Below, one piece after another: positions 44,204-52,555 of a stretch of 64,000 bases of DNA. Under the pieces are notes generated by a model. That model was given only the letters and a program-made list of their open reading frames with translations, made no database searches and had not been told where the DNA came from. A program made the translations under genes and the position numbers. Within the stretch, counting starts at the first letter, position 1; each line of letters begins with the position of its first letter. The stretch is from the NCBI RefSeq assembly GCF_015773195.1, contig NZ_JADWYK010000002.1:248001-312000 (forward strand), read 5' to 3'. The stretch is from Hymenobacter guriensis (lineage in GTDB: Bacteria; Bacteroidota; Bacteroidia; Cytophagales; Hymenobacteraceae).

Positions 44204-44569
44204 ATGAAAAAAGCACTTTCTTTCATGGCCTTAGCGCTGGTATCGATTGGCACGTGGGCGTTTTACCCAAAATCGGCCGCTGATGAGGCAACAGGCTACA
44301 TGCTACTAACGCTCCGAAATGGAGCCGGCCGCCCCATGTTGGTACTGACACCCCCTACCGGCGAGCCCGAAGAAATTACCCTCAGCAAGCAGGACAAAAG
44401 CGCCTACCGCTACGAAAGTCAGTTGGTGAAAAAGCTCAACGAGCTGCGGGCTCAAGGTTGGGTGGTGGTCCAGATGCAATCCTCAGACGCCCTCATGCCG
44501 GGTACCACCTACCCAGCTGTAAGCACGGATATCGTGTCTACCAAGACGTTTTTGCTGGAAAAGCGCTAA
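44204..44569 (+). CDS. small exported protein, unknown
   Basis: This 121-residue protein starts with a signal peptide (KKALSFMALALVSIGTWAF). The rest contains a repeated-looking hydrophilic core (GRPMLVLTPPTGEPEEI, LNELRAQGWVVVQMQ). The second of these resembles a fold found in small periplasmic proteins, but no family is named. It ends about 95 bases before a bidirectional terminator. Confidence 0.6.
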   Translation: MKKALSFMALALVSIGTWAFYPKSAADEATGYMLLTLRNGAGRPMLVLTPPTGEPEEITLSKQDKSAYRYESQLVKKLNELRAQGWVVVQMQSSDALMPGTTYPAVSTDIVSTKTFLLEKR

Positions 44570-44665
44570 TAACCTTCTAAGCGCTTGATTAATTTACTCA
44601 GACAGCTAAGTTCCGAAACTTCTCTCACCGTCGGGCCTGGCGCTTTCTGACTTTGACAATAGCAA

Positions 44666-44697
44666 AAACGGCCGTTCTCTTTCCAGAACGGCCGTTT
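44666..44697. terminator. bidirectional terminator
   Basis: A perfect 13-bp stem (AAACGGCCGTTCT with AGAACGGCCGTTT) closes a 6-base loop and has A and T runs. It lies between the small exported gene and the convergent acyl-CoA dehydrogenase. Confidence 0.85.
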
Positions 44698-44718
44698 GCT
44701 GATAGTACGTATGGCAGC

Positions 44719-45951
44719 TTACTTAAACGCCTGGATACCCGTAATATCGGCGCCGGTGATGAGCAGGTGGATGTCGTGGGTGCCTTCGTAGGTGATGACG
44801 GACTCCAGGTTCATCATGTGGCGCATGATGGGGTACTCACCCGTGATGCCCATGCCGCCGTGAATCTGGCGGGCTTCACGGGCTACGTGCAGGGCCATAT
44901 CCACGGAGTTGCGCTTGGCCATTGAAATCTGGGCGGAAGTGGCTTTACCGGCATTCTTGAGCATGCCCAGACGCCACACCATCAGCTGGGCCTTGGTGAT
45001 TTCGGTAATCATTTCGGCCAGTTTCTTCTGCTGAAGCTGGAAGGAAGCAATGGGCTTGCCGAACTGCTCCCGCTCCAGCGAGTACTTCAGCGCCGACTCG
45101 TAGCAGTCGATAGCCACACCGATGGCGCCCCAGGCAATGCCGTAGCGGGCCGAATCGAGACAGCCGAGCGGGCCCTTGAGGCCGTCGATGTTGGGGAGCA
45201 GGTTTTCCTTGGGCACCTTCACGTTGTCGAACACCAGCTCGCCGGTGATGCTGGCGCGCAGGCTCCACTTGTTGTGGATTTCAGGAGCGGTGAAGCCTTC
45301 CATACCCTTCTCCACGATGACGCCGCGGATGCGGCCGACTTCGTCCTTGGCCCACACCACGGCCACCTGGCTTTCGGGCGAGTTGCTGATCCACAGCTTG
45401 GCACCGTTCAGCAGGTAGTAGTCGCCCATGTCCTTGATGGTGGTGACCATACCGCCGGGGTTCGAGCCGTGGTCAGGCTCGGTGAGGCCGAAGCAGCCCA
45501 GCCACTCGCCTGAAGCCAGCTTGGGCAGGTACTTGCGGCGCTGCTCCTCGGAGCCATACTGGTAGATGGGAAACATCACCAAAGACCCCTGCACCGAGGC
45601 AGTGGAGCGCATGCCGGAGTCGCCGCGCTCAATTTCCTGCATAATCAGGCCGTAGCTGATGTAGTCGAGCCCGCCGCCGCCGTACTCGGTGGGGATGGTG
45701 GGGCCGAACGCACCCACGTCGCCGAACTTGCGCACGATTTCGGAAGGGAAGTGCGCCTGCTGGGCCCACTTCTCGATGTTGGGCGAAATTTCCTTTTTGA
45801 CGAAGTCGCGGATGCTCTGGCGGATGAGCTTGTGCTCCTCCGTGAGCAGGTCGTCGATGTCGTAGTAATCGGTGAAGCCGGCGGCATTCAGGGAGCCTTT
45901 GTTGCGCTGGACCTGGGCCTTGGGCGAAAGAACGTCGGTTTCTGAAGACAT
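44719..45951 (-). CDS. acyl-CoA dehydrogenase, glutaryl-CoA dehydrogenase-like
   Basis: This 410-residue flavoprotein has the GCDH-type blocks GMRSTASVQGSLVMFPIYQ, CFGLTEPDHGSNPGG and the C-terminal TYEGTHDIHLLITG, whose Glu is the catalytic base position in glutaryl-CoA dehydrogenase. The Arg-Ser pair in GMRST corresponds to the residues that bind the glutaryl carboxylate. Specific dehydrogenation and decarboxylation of glutaryl-CoA to crotonyl-CoA in lysine and tryptophan breakdown is therefore likely, but not proven. The ATG at 45951 gives the standard start. A TATCTTTG box lies 27 bases upstream. Confidence 0.88.
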   Translation of the reverse strand: MSSETDVLSPKAQVQRNKGSLNAAGFTDYYDIDDLLTEEHKLIRQSIRDFVKKEISPNIEKWAQQAHFPSEIVRKFGDVGAFGPTIPTEYGGGGLDYISYGLIMQEIERGDSGMRSTASVQGSLVMFPIYQYGSEEQRRKYLPKLASGEWLGCFGLTEPDHGSNPGGMVTTIKDMGDYYLLNGAKLWISNSPESQVAVVWAKDEVGRIRGVIVEKGMEGFTAPEIHNKWSLRASITGELVFDNVKVPKENLLPNIDGLKGPLGCLDSARYGIAWGAIGVAIDCYESALKYSLEREQFGKPIASFQLQQKKLAEMITEITKAQLMVWRLGMLKNAGKATSAQISMAKRNSVDMALHVAREARQIHGGMGITGEYPIMRHMMNLESVITYEGTHDIHLLITGADITGIQAFK

Positions 45952-45977
45952 AGTAGTGGGTGGGTGGGAATCAGCTC

Positions 45978-45985
45978 CAAAGATA
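45978..45985 (-). promoter_or_regulatory. TATCTTTG -7 box for the acyl-CoA dehydrogenase gene
   Basis: The minus strand reads TATCTTTG, an exact TAnnTTTG match, 27 bases before the start codon. Confidence 0.55.
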
Positions 45986-46147
45986 GAAGTTTCGGGCACG
46001 CAACCGTGTTTCGGCGGAGCTGATTGCCCGGCAGGTCCACCGGGGCTTTCGCATTTTCGGGCTGGCACAGAGCATTTGTTTGGGCTTGAATACCGTTTCC
46101 ATCGTAGTGCGTATATTCTCCTCCTTTCCCGTCTTCTCCACCCCCTC

Positions 46148-47887
46148 ATGAGTCACGAAAAAAAGCTGAACGAGCTGGAAGCCACTGCCATCTGCGGCAA
46201 CGACATTTCCTCGTCCTGCCTCTACGTTTCGGCCCTGGCCATTGCCTACGCCGGGCAGTATGCCTGGATTGCGCTGCTGCTGGTGGGGGCAGTGCTGTTT
46301 CTGTTTCGCAAAATCTACGGCGAAGTGGTGGGCGCGCTGCCCCTCAATGGCGGCGCCTACAACGTGCTGCTGAACACCACCAGCAAGCGGAACGCGGCAC
46401 TGGCGGCCTGCCTCACCATTCTGTCGTACATGGCCACGGCGGTTATTTCGGCCTCCGAGGCCATGCACTACCTGCACACGCTCTGGCACGGGCTGCCCAT
46501 CATTGGGGCCACACTGGGGCTGCTGGGGCTATTTCTGGTGCTTACCATCCTGGGTATTTCGGAGTCGGCGAAGGTAGCGGTAGGCATTTTTCTGGTACAC
46601 CTGGCTTCCCTCACCATTCTGGTCGCCTGTGCTATCTGGTACCTGGCTACTCAAGGGCTCGACAATCTAACGCTCAACTTTCAGCTGCCGGTGAAAGGCG
46701 GCAGCATTGTGGGGGCGCTGTTTTTCGGCTTCAGCGCGGCCATGCTGGGCATTTCGGGGTTTGAGAGTTCGGCCAACTTTGTGGAGGAACAGGCCCGGGG
46801 CGTGTTTCAGAAAACGCTGCGCAACATGTGGGTGGTGGTGAGCTTCTTCAACCCCGTAATTGCCTTTCTGGCCATAGCCGTGCTGCCCATGGTGGAGGTG
46901 GGCGAGCATACCGAAACCCTGCTTTCGCACCTGGGCAATACCACCGGGGGCCGCTGGCTGGGCACGCTGATTTCCATCGACGCCGTGGCGGTACTCAGTG
47001 GGGCCGTGCTTACCTCGTTTGTGGGCGTGAGCGGGCTGATGAAGCGCATGACCCTGGACCGGATTCTGCCACAGTTTTTTCTGAAAGAGAACAAAGCCGG
47101 CAGCAACTACCTCATTCTTATCATCTTTTTCGTGCTCTGCGTGTCGGTGCTGCTGATTACCAACGGGCAGCTGGGGCCACTGTCGGGCGTGTACACCATA
47201 TCGTTTTTGTCGGTTATGGCCTTCTTCGCGCTGGGCAACTTCCTGCTCAAAAGCAAGCGGCCCAAGCTGCCCCGCCCGGTGTACGCGGGCATCTTCACGG
47301 TGACGCTGGCGCTGCTGGGCATTCTGGTGGCTTTGTACGGCAACATCAAAATTCACCCCGACTACCTGATTGTCTTTCTGCAGTACTTCCTGCCGGCCAT
47401 GCTGGTGGTATACGTGATGCTGAACCGCACCGCCATTCTTAACCTAGTGCTGGCGGCGGCCAACTCGTTTGCCACGCACTCGCCACGCGTTTCGCGCCTG
47501 AGCCGCCTGAAGGTGCTGCACATGCTACGGGAGCTGCACAAGCAGGAATTCGTGTTTTTCACGAAAGGCGACAACGTGTCGAACCTCAATAAAGTCATGG
47601 CCTACGTGGTGGAAAACGAGTTTACCACCCGGCTCAAAATCGTGACGTTGCTCAAGCCCGGCGAGCTTTATCCACAGGACCTGCTCACCGACATTCGGGT
47701 GCTGGACCGCGCCTACGACCAGATTGAGGTGGATTTCGTGACGCTGGAAGGCAAGTTCGGTCCAGAGCTTATTGACCAGCTTTCGAAGGAATGGGGCATC
47801 CCGAAAAACTTCATGTTCATTGGCTCGCCCGGCAACCAGTTTCCCTACCACATTTCCGAGCTGGGCGGCGTGCGGCTGATTATCTGA
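46148..47887 (+). CDS. APC-family amino-acid permease with C-terminal cytosolic domain
   Basis: This 579-residue membrane protein has about 12 transmembrane helices to residue 440, with the APC-type start KLNELEATAICGNDISSSC and YGEVVGALPLNGGAYNVL, and a GISGFESSANFVEEQ segment. The last 130 residues are cytosolic and include VVENEFTTRLKIVTLLKPG, resembling a universal-stress- or regulatory-type domain. The substrate is probably an amino acid. The ATG at 46148 is the first with the correct start; the longer frame overlaps the divergent dehydrogenase. The stop is 10 bases from a long inverted repeat. Confidence 0.86.
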   Translation: MSHEKKLNELEATAICGNDISSSCLYVSALAIAYAGQYAWIALLLVGAVLFLFRKIYGEVVGALPLNGGAYNVLLNTTSKRNAALAACLTILSYMATAVISASEAMHYLHTLWHGLPIIGATLGLLGLFLVLTILGISESAKVAVGIFLVHLASLTILVACAIWYLATQGLDNLTLNFQLPVKGGSIVGALFFGFSAAMLGISGFESSANFVEEQARGVFQKTLRNMWVVVSFFNPVIAFLAIAVLPMVEVGEHTETLLSHLGNTTGGRWLGTLISIDAVAVLSGAVLTSFVGVSGLMKRMTLDRILPQFFLKENKAGSNYLILIIFFVLCVSVLLITNGQLGPLSGVYTISFLSVMAFFALGNFLLKSKRPKLPRPVYAGIFTVTLALLGILVALYGNIKIHPDYLIVFLQYFLPAMLVVYVMLNRTAILNLVLAAANSFATHSPRVSRLSRLKVLHMLRELHKQEFVFFTKGDNVSNLNKVMAYVVENEFTTRLKIVTLLKPGELYPQDLLTDIRVLDRAYDQIEVDFVTLEGKFGPELIDQLSKEWGIPKNFMFIGSPGNQFPYHISELGGVRLII

Positions 47888-47897
47888 ACCACCGCAG

Positions 47898-48055
47898 GAA
47901 CCACGGATTCGCGCGGATTTTTCGGATTTCACAGATTTTGTGGACAATTAAAAAGGGGTTGCCAGAAGGCAACCCCTTTTATGTTCTGGTCCAAGCGGAA
48001 TTTCGCCATCCACAAAATCTGTGAAATCCGAAAAATCCGCGCGAATCCGTGGTTC
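47898..48055. repeat. 47-bp perfect inverted repeat between permease and TonB receptor
   Basis: The arms 47898-47944 and 48009-48055 are exact inverted copies. The left arm begins GAACCACGGATTCGCGCG and ends ACAGATTTTGTGGA. The 64-base loop contains a complete terminator hairpin. The left arm starts 10 bases after the permease stop. The right arm overlaps two bases of the TonB-receptor stop codon (48054-48056). The ACGGATT and ATTTTTCGGATTTC pattern resembles an interspersed bacterial repeat I recall. No transposase is linked. Confidence 0.92.
47951..47980. terminator. terminator nested in the 47-bp palindrome
   Basis: A 13-bp perfect stem (AAAAGGGGTTGCC with GGCAACCCCTTTT) closes a 4-base loop. 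It is a bidirectional terminator for the convergent permease and TonB-receptor genes. Confidence 0.9.
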
Positions 48056-50534
48056 AGAATTTCACCCCTACGGAAGCCAGGAAGTTGCGCGTGGCCTGGG
48101 GGTAATAGAAGTTGAAGGTAAGCTGCTGACCTTCGGCGTTGGGGTAGCCGTAGGTGTAGCCGTTGGCCACGTACTCGCGGTTCAGGAGGTTATTTACCAG
48201 CAAGCCCAGCTCCAGCTCCCGCATGAAGGTCGGCCGTAGGGTGTAGCGCAGGCGCAGGTCCAGCACCTGGTAGGCGGCAATGGCTTTGTTGGCGCTGGCG
48301 GTGTTGTCGAGGAACTGGCGGCTCACGGTTTTGTAGAGCAGCGCGGCCCGCAGGTTTTTCACGGGCACTACCTCCAGCGTGTGCGCCGATACCACGGCCG
48401 GCGAGTAGGAAATAATGGTATTGCGGCCTACCTCAGCCACTACCGGGTTGTAGTCCTTATCATACGTCACAGCGCGGTAATCCTGAATGCGGTTGCGGCT
48501 GAGGGTGAGCGTGCTGTTTAGGTTCAGCCAGGCCAGCGGCTGGTAAGTCCCCGTCAGCTCCACGCCGGTGCGGTAGCTGCGCGGGGCATTGGTGCGCAGA
48601 GCCGTACCTACGTCGTTGAGTTGGCCGGTATTCACTAGTTGGTTGCGGTAGCGCATATAAAAGCCGTTAACCTCGGCGCGCAGGATTCGTCCATTCACGC
48701 TGCGGTTTAGGCGGTAGCCGCCCTCTATATCGTGTAGTTCTTCGGTCTGGGGGCCGGCGTCGCCCAGGGGGCGGTCCGTAAAGTCGGAGCGCACTGGCTC
48801 CCGGTGGGCCACGGCGTAACTGGCGTAGAGCGTTTGCAGGTCCGTCAGCTGCCAGGTAAGGCCCGCTTTGGGGTTGAAGAAGGTGTACTCAGCTTTGGCG
48901 GAAACGGGCACCTGCTTGTCTTCGATGCCGCCAAGGTGGTAGCCGATGCGGCGCACCTGCACGTCGGCGTAGAAGCTCAGGCGGTCCAGGGCCTGCCAGG
49001 TGGCGCGGGCATAAGCGTTGTAGTCAGTTTTGGTGGCGTCGTTGAAGTAGGACCGGTGACCGATGCTGCCGCTGGAAGCGTAGCGCGCCCAGATAACCTC
49101 ACCGTAGTGGTCGTTGAGGAAGCGGTTCCAGCCCCCGCCCAGTGTAGCCTGCACCTTGCCGGCGGCGGGCTGGTAGTTGAGCGCGAAGATGCCCCCATAG
49201 AAATAGTTATCCAGCCACTTCTGGTCTACCAGGTCGGTGCGCTTGATGGTTTCCGTGCCCACCACCACGTCGGGCAGGTTGTAGTCGGCCAGCTTGCGGT
49301 TGAGGCGCAGGCTCTCGTAGTACCCGAAGCCGCGGGTGAGGTGCAGGGCGGCGGCCACGCTCCAGTCGGGGCTCAGGACCTGGGTGAGGTGGAGCTGGTA
49401 GTGGTTTTGCTGGTAGTTATCGGTCTGGTTGTCGTAGGTGTAGTAGGCGTAGCGACGGCCTTCACGCAGGGCGCGGGCAGCGTCTTCGGGCGTCAGCTCG
49501 TAGTTATCCACGTACTGCTGCAGGCCGGCGGCGTTGCGCGTCAGGGCTGGTTCGGGCACCCCGTTCCAGGCCTGGTAGGTTTTCTCGCGCCCCGAGAAAG
49601 TAATGAACTTCAGCAAGGTGTTCTTGCCCTGGTAGCCAGCCGCCAGGTAATAGGATTTCAGATCGGAAGCCCCGCGCAACATGTAGCCATCCGAGGAAAT
49701 GCGCGACAGGCGGCCATCCACGGTAAAGCCCGGTCCCAGCCGCCCGGTGCCAAACTGCACGGTGTTTTTCCAGGTGTTGTAGGAGCCGAAGGAGTTCTGG
49801 CTTTCGGCGTAGGCCTGCTGCCGGCTTTCCAGCGTACTCAGGTTAAGGCTGGCCCCAAAGGCCGCGCTGCCGTTCTGGCTGGTGCCCACTCCGCGCTGCA
49901 CCTGCACCGACGATGCCGACGAAGCCAGATCCGGCAGATTCACGAAGAAGGCCCCGTGGCTTTCCGCGTCGTTCAGCGGCACCCCGTTCACCGTCACGTT
50001 GATGCCCTCGATGCCCGTGCCCCGCACCCGGATGCCAGTGTAGCCCACGCCGTTGCCCGCATCGGAATTCACCACTACGGAGGGCGTCTGATCCAGCAAA
50101 TAGGGAATATCCTGCCCGAAGTTGCGCTTCTCCAGATCTTCCTTGCTCAGGTTGGTGTAGGCCGTGGCCGTGCGTTCATTGGCGCGGGAGGCAGTTACCA
50201 AGGCCTCGCCGGTGAGCTGCACCTCACCTTCTAGTACGAAATGCAACTTTTGTAGAGCGGGTTGCCCAGAAATACTGGCTTCCAGCGGTTTGTGTCCAAT
50301 AGATGTAATGCGCAACTGGTGGCTACCAGCTGGTACAGCAGGTACATTAAATTGTCCGAAGTCGTCCGTTTGGCCGATGGCTACACCATCTAAGTAAACA
50401 GTAGCCCCCGGCAAGGACGTTGCTTCTGCACTCATGGGTATAAACGAACTAACCGAGCCAGACACAGGCCCTTGGGCCCATGCCGCGCAAGGCAGCGCCA
50501 GCAGCGCCGCCCCGGAAACCAGAAAATTTTTCAA
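48054..50534 (-). CDS. TonB-dependent receptor, probably for thiamine
   Basis: This 826-residue outer-membrane receptor has a signal peptide (ending AAWAQ), an N-terminal carboxypeptidase-like beta domain (GATVYLDGVAIGQTDDFG, residues about 43-100), a plug domain (VRVRGTGIEGINVTVNGVPL) and a 22-strand-type barrel to the end (RNFLASVGVKF). TonB receptors import scarce large nutrients with energy from the inner membrane. Because a thiamine pyrophosphate riboswitch lies directly upstream, the substrate is probably thiamine or a thiamine phosphate. The start is a TTG at 50534; no in-frame ATG lies between the riboswitch and this codon. The stop overlaps the long inverted repeat. Confidence 0.9.
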   Translation of the reverse strand: MKNFLVSGAALLALPCAAWAQGPVSGSVSSFIPMSAEATSLPGATVYLDGVAIGQTDDFGQFNVPAVPAGSHQLRITSIGHKPLEASISGQPALQKLHFVLEGEVQLTGEALVTASRANERTATAYTNLSKEDLEKRNFGQDIPYLLDQTPSVVVNSDAGNGVGYTGIRVRGTGIEGINVTVNGVPLNDAESHGAFFVNLPDLASSASSVQVQRGVGTSQNGSAAFGASLNLSTLESRQQAYAESQNSFGSYNTWKNTVQFGTGRLGPGFTVDGRLSRISSDGYMLRGASDLKSYYLAAGYQGKNTLLKFITFSGREKTYQAWNGVPEPALTRNAAGLQQYVDNYELTPEDAARALREGRRYAYYTYDNQTDNYQQNHYQLHLTQVLSPDWSVAAALHLTRGFGYYESLRLNRKLADYNLPDVVVGTETIKRTDLVDQKWLDNYFYGGIFALNYQPAAGKVQATLGGGWNRFLNDHYGEVIWARYASSGSIGHRSYFNDATKTDYNAYARATWQALDRLSFYADVQVRRIGYHLGGIEDKQVPVSAKAEYTFFNPKAGLTWQLTDLQTLYASYAVAHREPVRSDFTDRPLGDAGPQTEELHDIEGGYRLNRSVNGRILRAEVNGFYMRYRNQLVNTGQLNDVGTALRTNAPRSYRTGVELTGTYQPLAWLNLNSTLTLSRNRIQDYRAVTYDKDYNPVVAEVGRNTIISYSPAVVSAHTLEVVPVKNLRAALLYKTVSRQFLDNTASANKAIAAYQVLDLRLRYTLRPTFMRELELGLLVNNLLNREYVANGYTYGYPNAEGQQLTFNFYYPQATRNFLASVGVKF

Positions 50535-50566
50535 GAAATGGGTAAAAGAAAAAGTGGAACGGACCC

Positions 50567-50585
50567 GGTGCCAGGGGTCGGCACC
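50567..50585 (-). promoter_or_regulatory. hairpin between TPP riboswitch and start codon (possible expression platform)
   Basis: On the minus strand GGTGCC pairs with GGCACC around a 7-base loop. The loop bases ACCCCT can also pair with AGGGGT at the 5' side of the riboswitch, and GACCC can pair with the following GGGTC. Such exclusive pairings suit a switch, but no clear terminator T run follows directly, so translational control is likelier. This is inference. Confidence 0.4.
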
Positions 50586-50611
50586 TATAGGTTTTTCGTT
50601 CGCGGATCGTT

Positions 50612-50696
50612 TGTTCCCTTCGCCGGCATTACCCGGGCAGGTTCAATGGGTATGATCTCAGCCTCTAACGCCACTCCCGACGCGGGGCACCCCTAA
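50612..50696 (-). promoter_or_regulatory. thiamine pyrophosphate (TPP) riboswitch
   Basis: On the minus strand the THI-box core is nearly complete: AGGGGTGCC at the 5' end (50688-50696), GGCTGAGATCATACCCATTG in the middle, GAACCTGCCCGGGTAATGCC next, and GGCGAAGGGAAC at the 3' end. These are the conserved J2-3, P3a-proximal and P4/P5 elements that bind TPP. It begins just after a TAGCTTTG promoter and ends about 78 bases before the TonB-receptor start codon. TPP binding is expected to reduce expression of the receptor. Confidence 0.95.
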
Positions 50697-50709
50697 ACAG
50701 TTTGTGGCG

Positions 50710-50741
50710 CAAAGCTAGGGCCTGCAAGCTGCCGGTACAAG
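50710..50741 (-). promoter_or_regulatory. promoter of the riboswitch-TonB receptor unit
   Basis: On the minus strand CTTG (50738-50741), a 20-base spacer and TAGCTTTG (50710-50717) resemble the Bacteroidota promoter. Transcription would start a few bases before the riboswitch. Confidence 0.6.
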
Positions 50742-50906
50742 CAAGCCCGAATTTGCGTTGATTTTCCTGCCCAAATCCGGTAACTTAAACCCAGGGTGAA
50801 TTCGTACACACGTTGCTAGCCCGAAGGCATAACGCCGCTTGCAGCCAACCCGTTAGCCAGTTATCCGTTTCGCCCCCGCACGCGGTGTTTCCTACGCTTT
50901 TTTGCC

Positions 50907-51152
50907 ATGATTAGCCTCGTCTACACGCTTCTGGTGCTGGCTATTTTAGCTTACTTCCTCCTGATGCCGCGCCACCGCTACCCGCACCCACCATCCTCCG
51001 ACAGCGACGACGAGGGCGGTGAGCCCCTGGACGACGGCCTGCCCGACCTAGATCTGCCCCCCGGCATCACGCGCCCCATCAACGACTGGGAGCCCGACTA
51101 TAACCGCCGCCCCCGCGTGCCCGTTCGCCCGCCGGAGCCGGTGCTGCTGTGA
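50907..51152 (+). CDS. small membrane-anchored acidic protein
   Basis: This 81-residue protein has one N-terminal membrane helix (SLVYTLLVLAILAYFLLM) and a hydrophilic tail with an acidic cluster (SDSDDEGGEPLDDG) and many Pro. A strong terminator follows the stop. It has no known family. Its small size and single anchor suggest a structural or regulatory envelope role, but that is a guess. Confidence 0.6.
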   Translation: MISLVYTLLVLAILAYFLLMPRHRYPHPPSSDSDDEGGEPLDDGLPDLDLPPGITRPINDWEPDYNRRPRVPVRPPEPVLL

Positions 51153-51176
51153 GCTTCGCCGCTTACGTCTACTGAT

Positions 51177-51225
51177 AAACAGGCCGCGCCGCCCCGATGC
51201 TTACGGGGCGGCGCGGCCTGTTTTT
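51177..51225. terminator. strong bidirectional terminator
   Basis: A perfect 20-bp stem (51177-51196 with 51204-51223) closes a 7-base loop and ends in TTTTT. It lies between the small anchored gene and the convergent GNAT gene. Confidence 0.92.
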
Positions 51226-51240
51226 GCCTGACTTAGCTGC

Positions 51241-51657
51241 CTACAAGTCCTTACCCATGCGCAGGTAGGGCATGGTACCGCGGTACGTGATACCACTTTC
51301 TGGCTCCAGGCCAAAAGCGCGGTAGAAGGCCCGGTTTTCGGCGCGGGCGTCGCACCAGATACGCTGGGCACCCTGCTCGCGGGCCACGTTCAGCACGTGG
51401 CGCAGCAGCTTCGAGCCGATGCCCTTGCGCTGCTGGTCGGGGCGGGTGGCAAACTTGCGGAAACGGGCCGTGTTGCCCTCCGTGAACAGGGAAATAACCG
51501 AAACCAGGTGACTGCCATCGAAGGCACCAAAATGCTGGCCCTCGTGGTCGTTGAGCAGGCGCACGTAGCTGGGTGACTCCTGGGGCCAGAGAACCTGGTG
51601 CCGCAGTGCATAGGTGTCGGCGGCGGTGATAGGGCGAATGTGTACTTCAGCGGACAT
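51241..51657 (-). CDS. GNAT-family acetyltransferase
   Basis: This 138-residue protein has the GNAT acetyl-CoA-binding motif RPDQQRKGIGSKLLRHVL near residues 73-90 and the following AREQGAQRIWCDAR. The N-terminal half (RHQVLWPQESPSY) matches a Bacteroidota GNAT group. The substrate is unknown. It lies 22 bases after the aldose epimerase-like gene and may be co-transcribed with it. Confidence 0.88.
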   Translation of the reverse strand: MSAEVHIRPITAADTYALRHQVLWPQESPSYVRLLNDHEGQHFGAFDGSHLVSVISLFTEGNTARFRKFATRPDQQRKGIGSKLLRHVLNVAREQGAQRIWCDARAENRAFYRAFGLEPESGITYRGTMPYLRMGKDL

Positions 51658-51679
51658 GTGGGGTAGCCCTCACTCGGGG

Positions 51680-52552
51680 CTATTCAATGGTGATACTATA
51701 AGAGGTAGCGTGTTCCTGGCCGGGCCCGAGAATCCGGATGCCTTCTTTGTCGATGAGCGCGCCCGAATCGGTTACGGAGCTGGCCACGCCCTGCCAGGGC
51801 TCAATGCACACAAACGGCGCACCGGGTGCTTTCGTCCAAAGGCCCAGGTACGGAAACCCGTCGAAGCGCACGCGCACGGCCCGGCCGCTACGGCGGCTGC
51901 GCAGGGTGAGGTGGTTGAAGTGCACGTCTTTCAGCACCAGCGCATCGTTCTCAAACAACGCATAGGAAAGCGGCAGTTGCGTTTCCTGGTCGAGCACCAA
52001 CTCCGTTTCGCCCGTGAGCAGTCCGTTCTGCAGCAGGTAACGGTGCAGGGTCACGGGCTCATCAAACTCAAAGGCATAGTCCTCAAAAGTCTCGCCGGGC
52101 AGCAGCGGGCAGCGGAACGCCGGGTGCGCCCCAATGCTGAAGGGCAACTCTTCGGCGCCGGAGTTTTCTACCTCCCAGCCCACGGTAAGCATCGGCCCGG
52201 CCAGCCGGTAGCTGATGCGCAGGCGAAAGGCAAAGGGAAATGCGGCACGGGTCTGCTCATTGTCTCGTAGCTCGAGCACCAGCTCGGCGGGCGTGTGGCG
52301 CACCAACACAAATGGCTGGTCACGAGCAAAACCGTGCTGCGGCAACGAATACGTGCGGCCAGCGTGCTGATATTGGTCCTGCGGCAGGCGGCCCACTATC
52401 GGAAACAGCACCGGCGCGTGCCGGGCCCACACGGCGGGGTCGGCCGGCCAGATGTATTCCAGGTTGTCGAGGTCTTTGCGCAGAAAGCTGCTCAGCTCCG
52501 CGCCCAGCGGCTGCACGGTAGCCCGGGCCAGCTCATTTTCCAGTACGTACAT
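51680..52552 (-). CDS. aldose 1-epimerase-family protein
   Basis: This 290-residue mutarotase-like protein begins with NELARATVQPLGAELSSF and has HAPVLFPIVGRLPQD near residue 47. Later come a probable catalytic His in IGAHPAFRCPL and a C-terminal FVCIEPWQGVASS with the Glu general-base position. The closest style is the LACX/YeaD-like branch, whose sugar or sugar-phosphate substrate is not certain. It starts three bases downstream of the kinase-like gene stop, so they are in one operon. Confidence 0.87.
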   Translation of the reverse strand: MYVLENELARATVQPLGAELSSFLRKDLDNLEYIWPADPAVWARHAPVLFPIVGRLPQDQYQHAGRTYSLPQHGFARDQPFVLVRHTPAELVLELRDNEQTRAAFPFAFRLRISYRLAGPMLTVGWEVENSGAEELPFSIGAHPAFRCPLLPGETFEDYAFEFDEPVTLHRYLLQNGLLTGETELVLDQETQLPLSYALFENDALVLKDVHFNHLTLRSRRSGRAVRVRFDGFPYLGLWTKAPGAPFVCIEPWQGVASSVTDSGALIDKEGIRILGPGQEHATSYSITIE

Positions 52553-52555
52553 AAG

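Noticed and set aside
50612-50696. Considered a tRNA or other structured RNA because of the GGTTCAA-like string
   Set aside because: The complete THI-box motifs on the minus strand identify a TPP riboswitch; there is no acceptor stem or anticodon arrangement.
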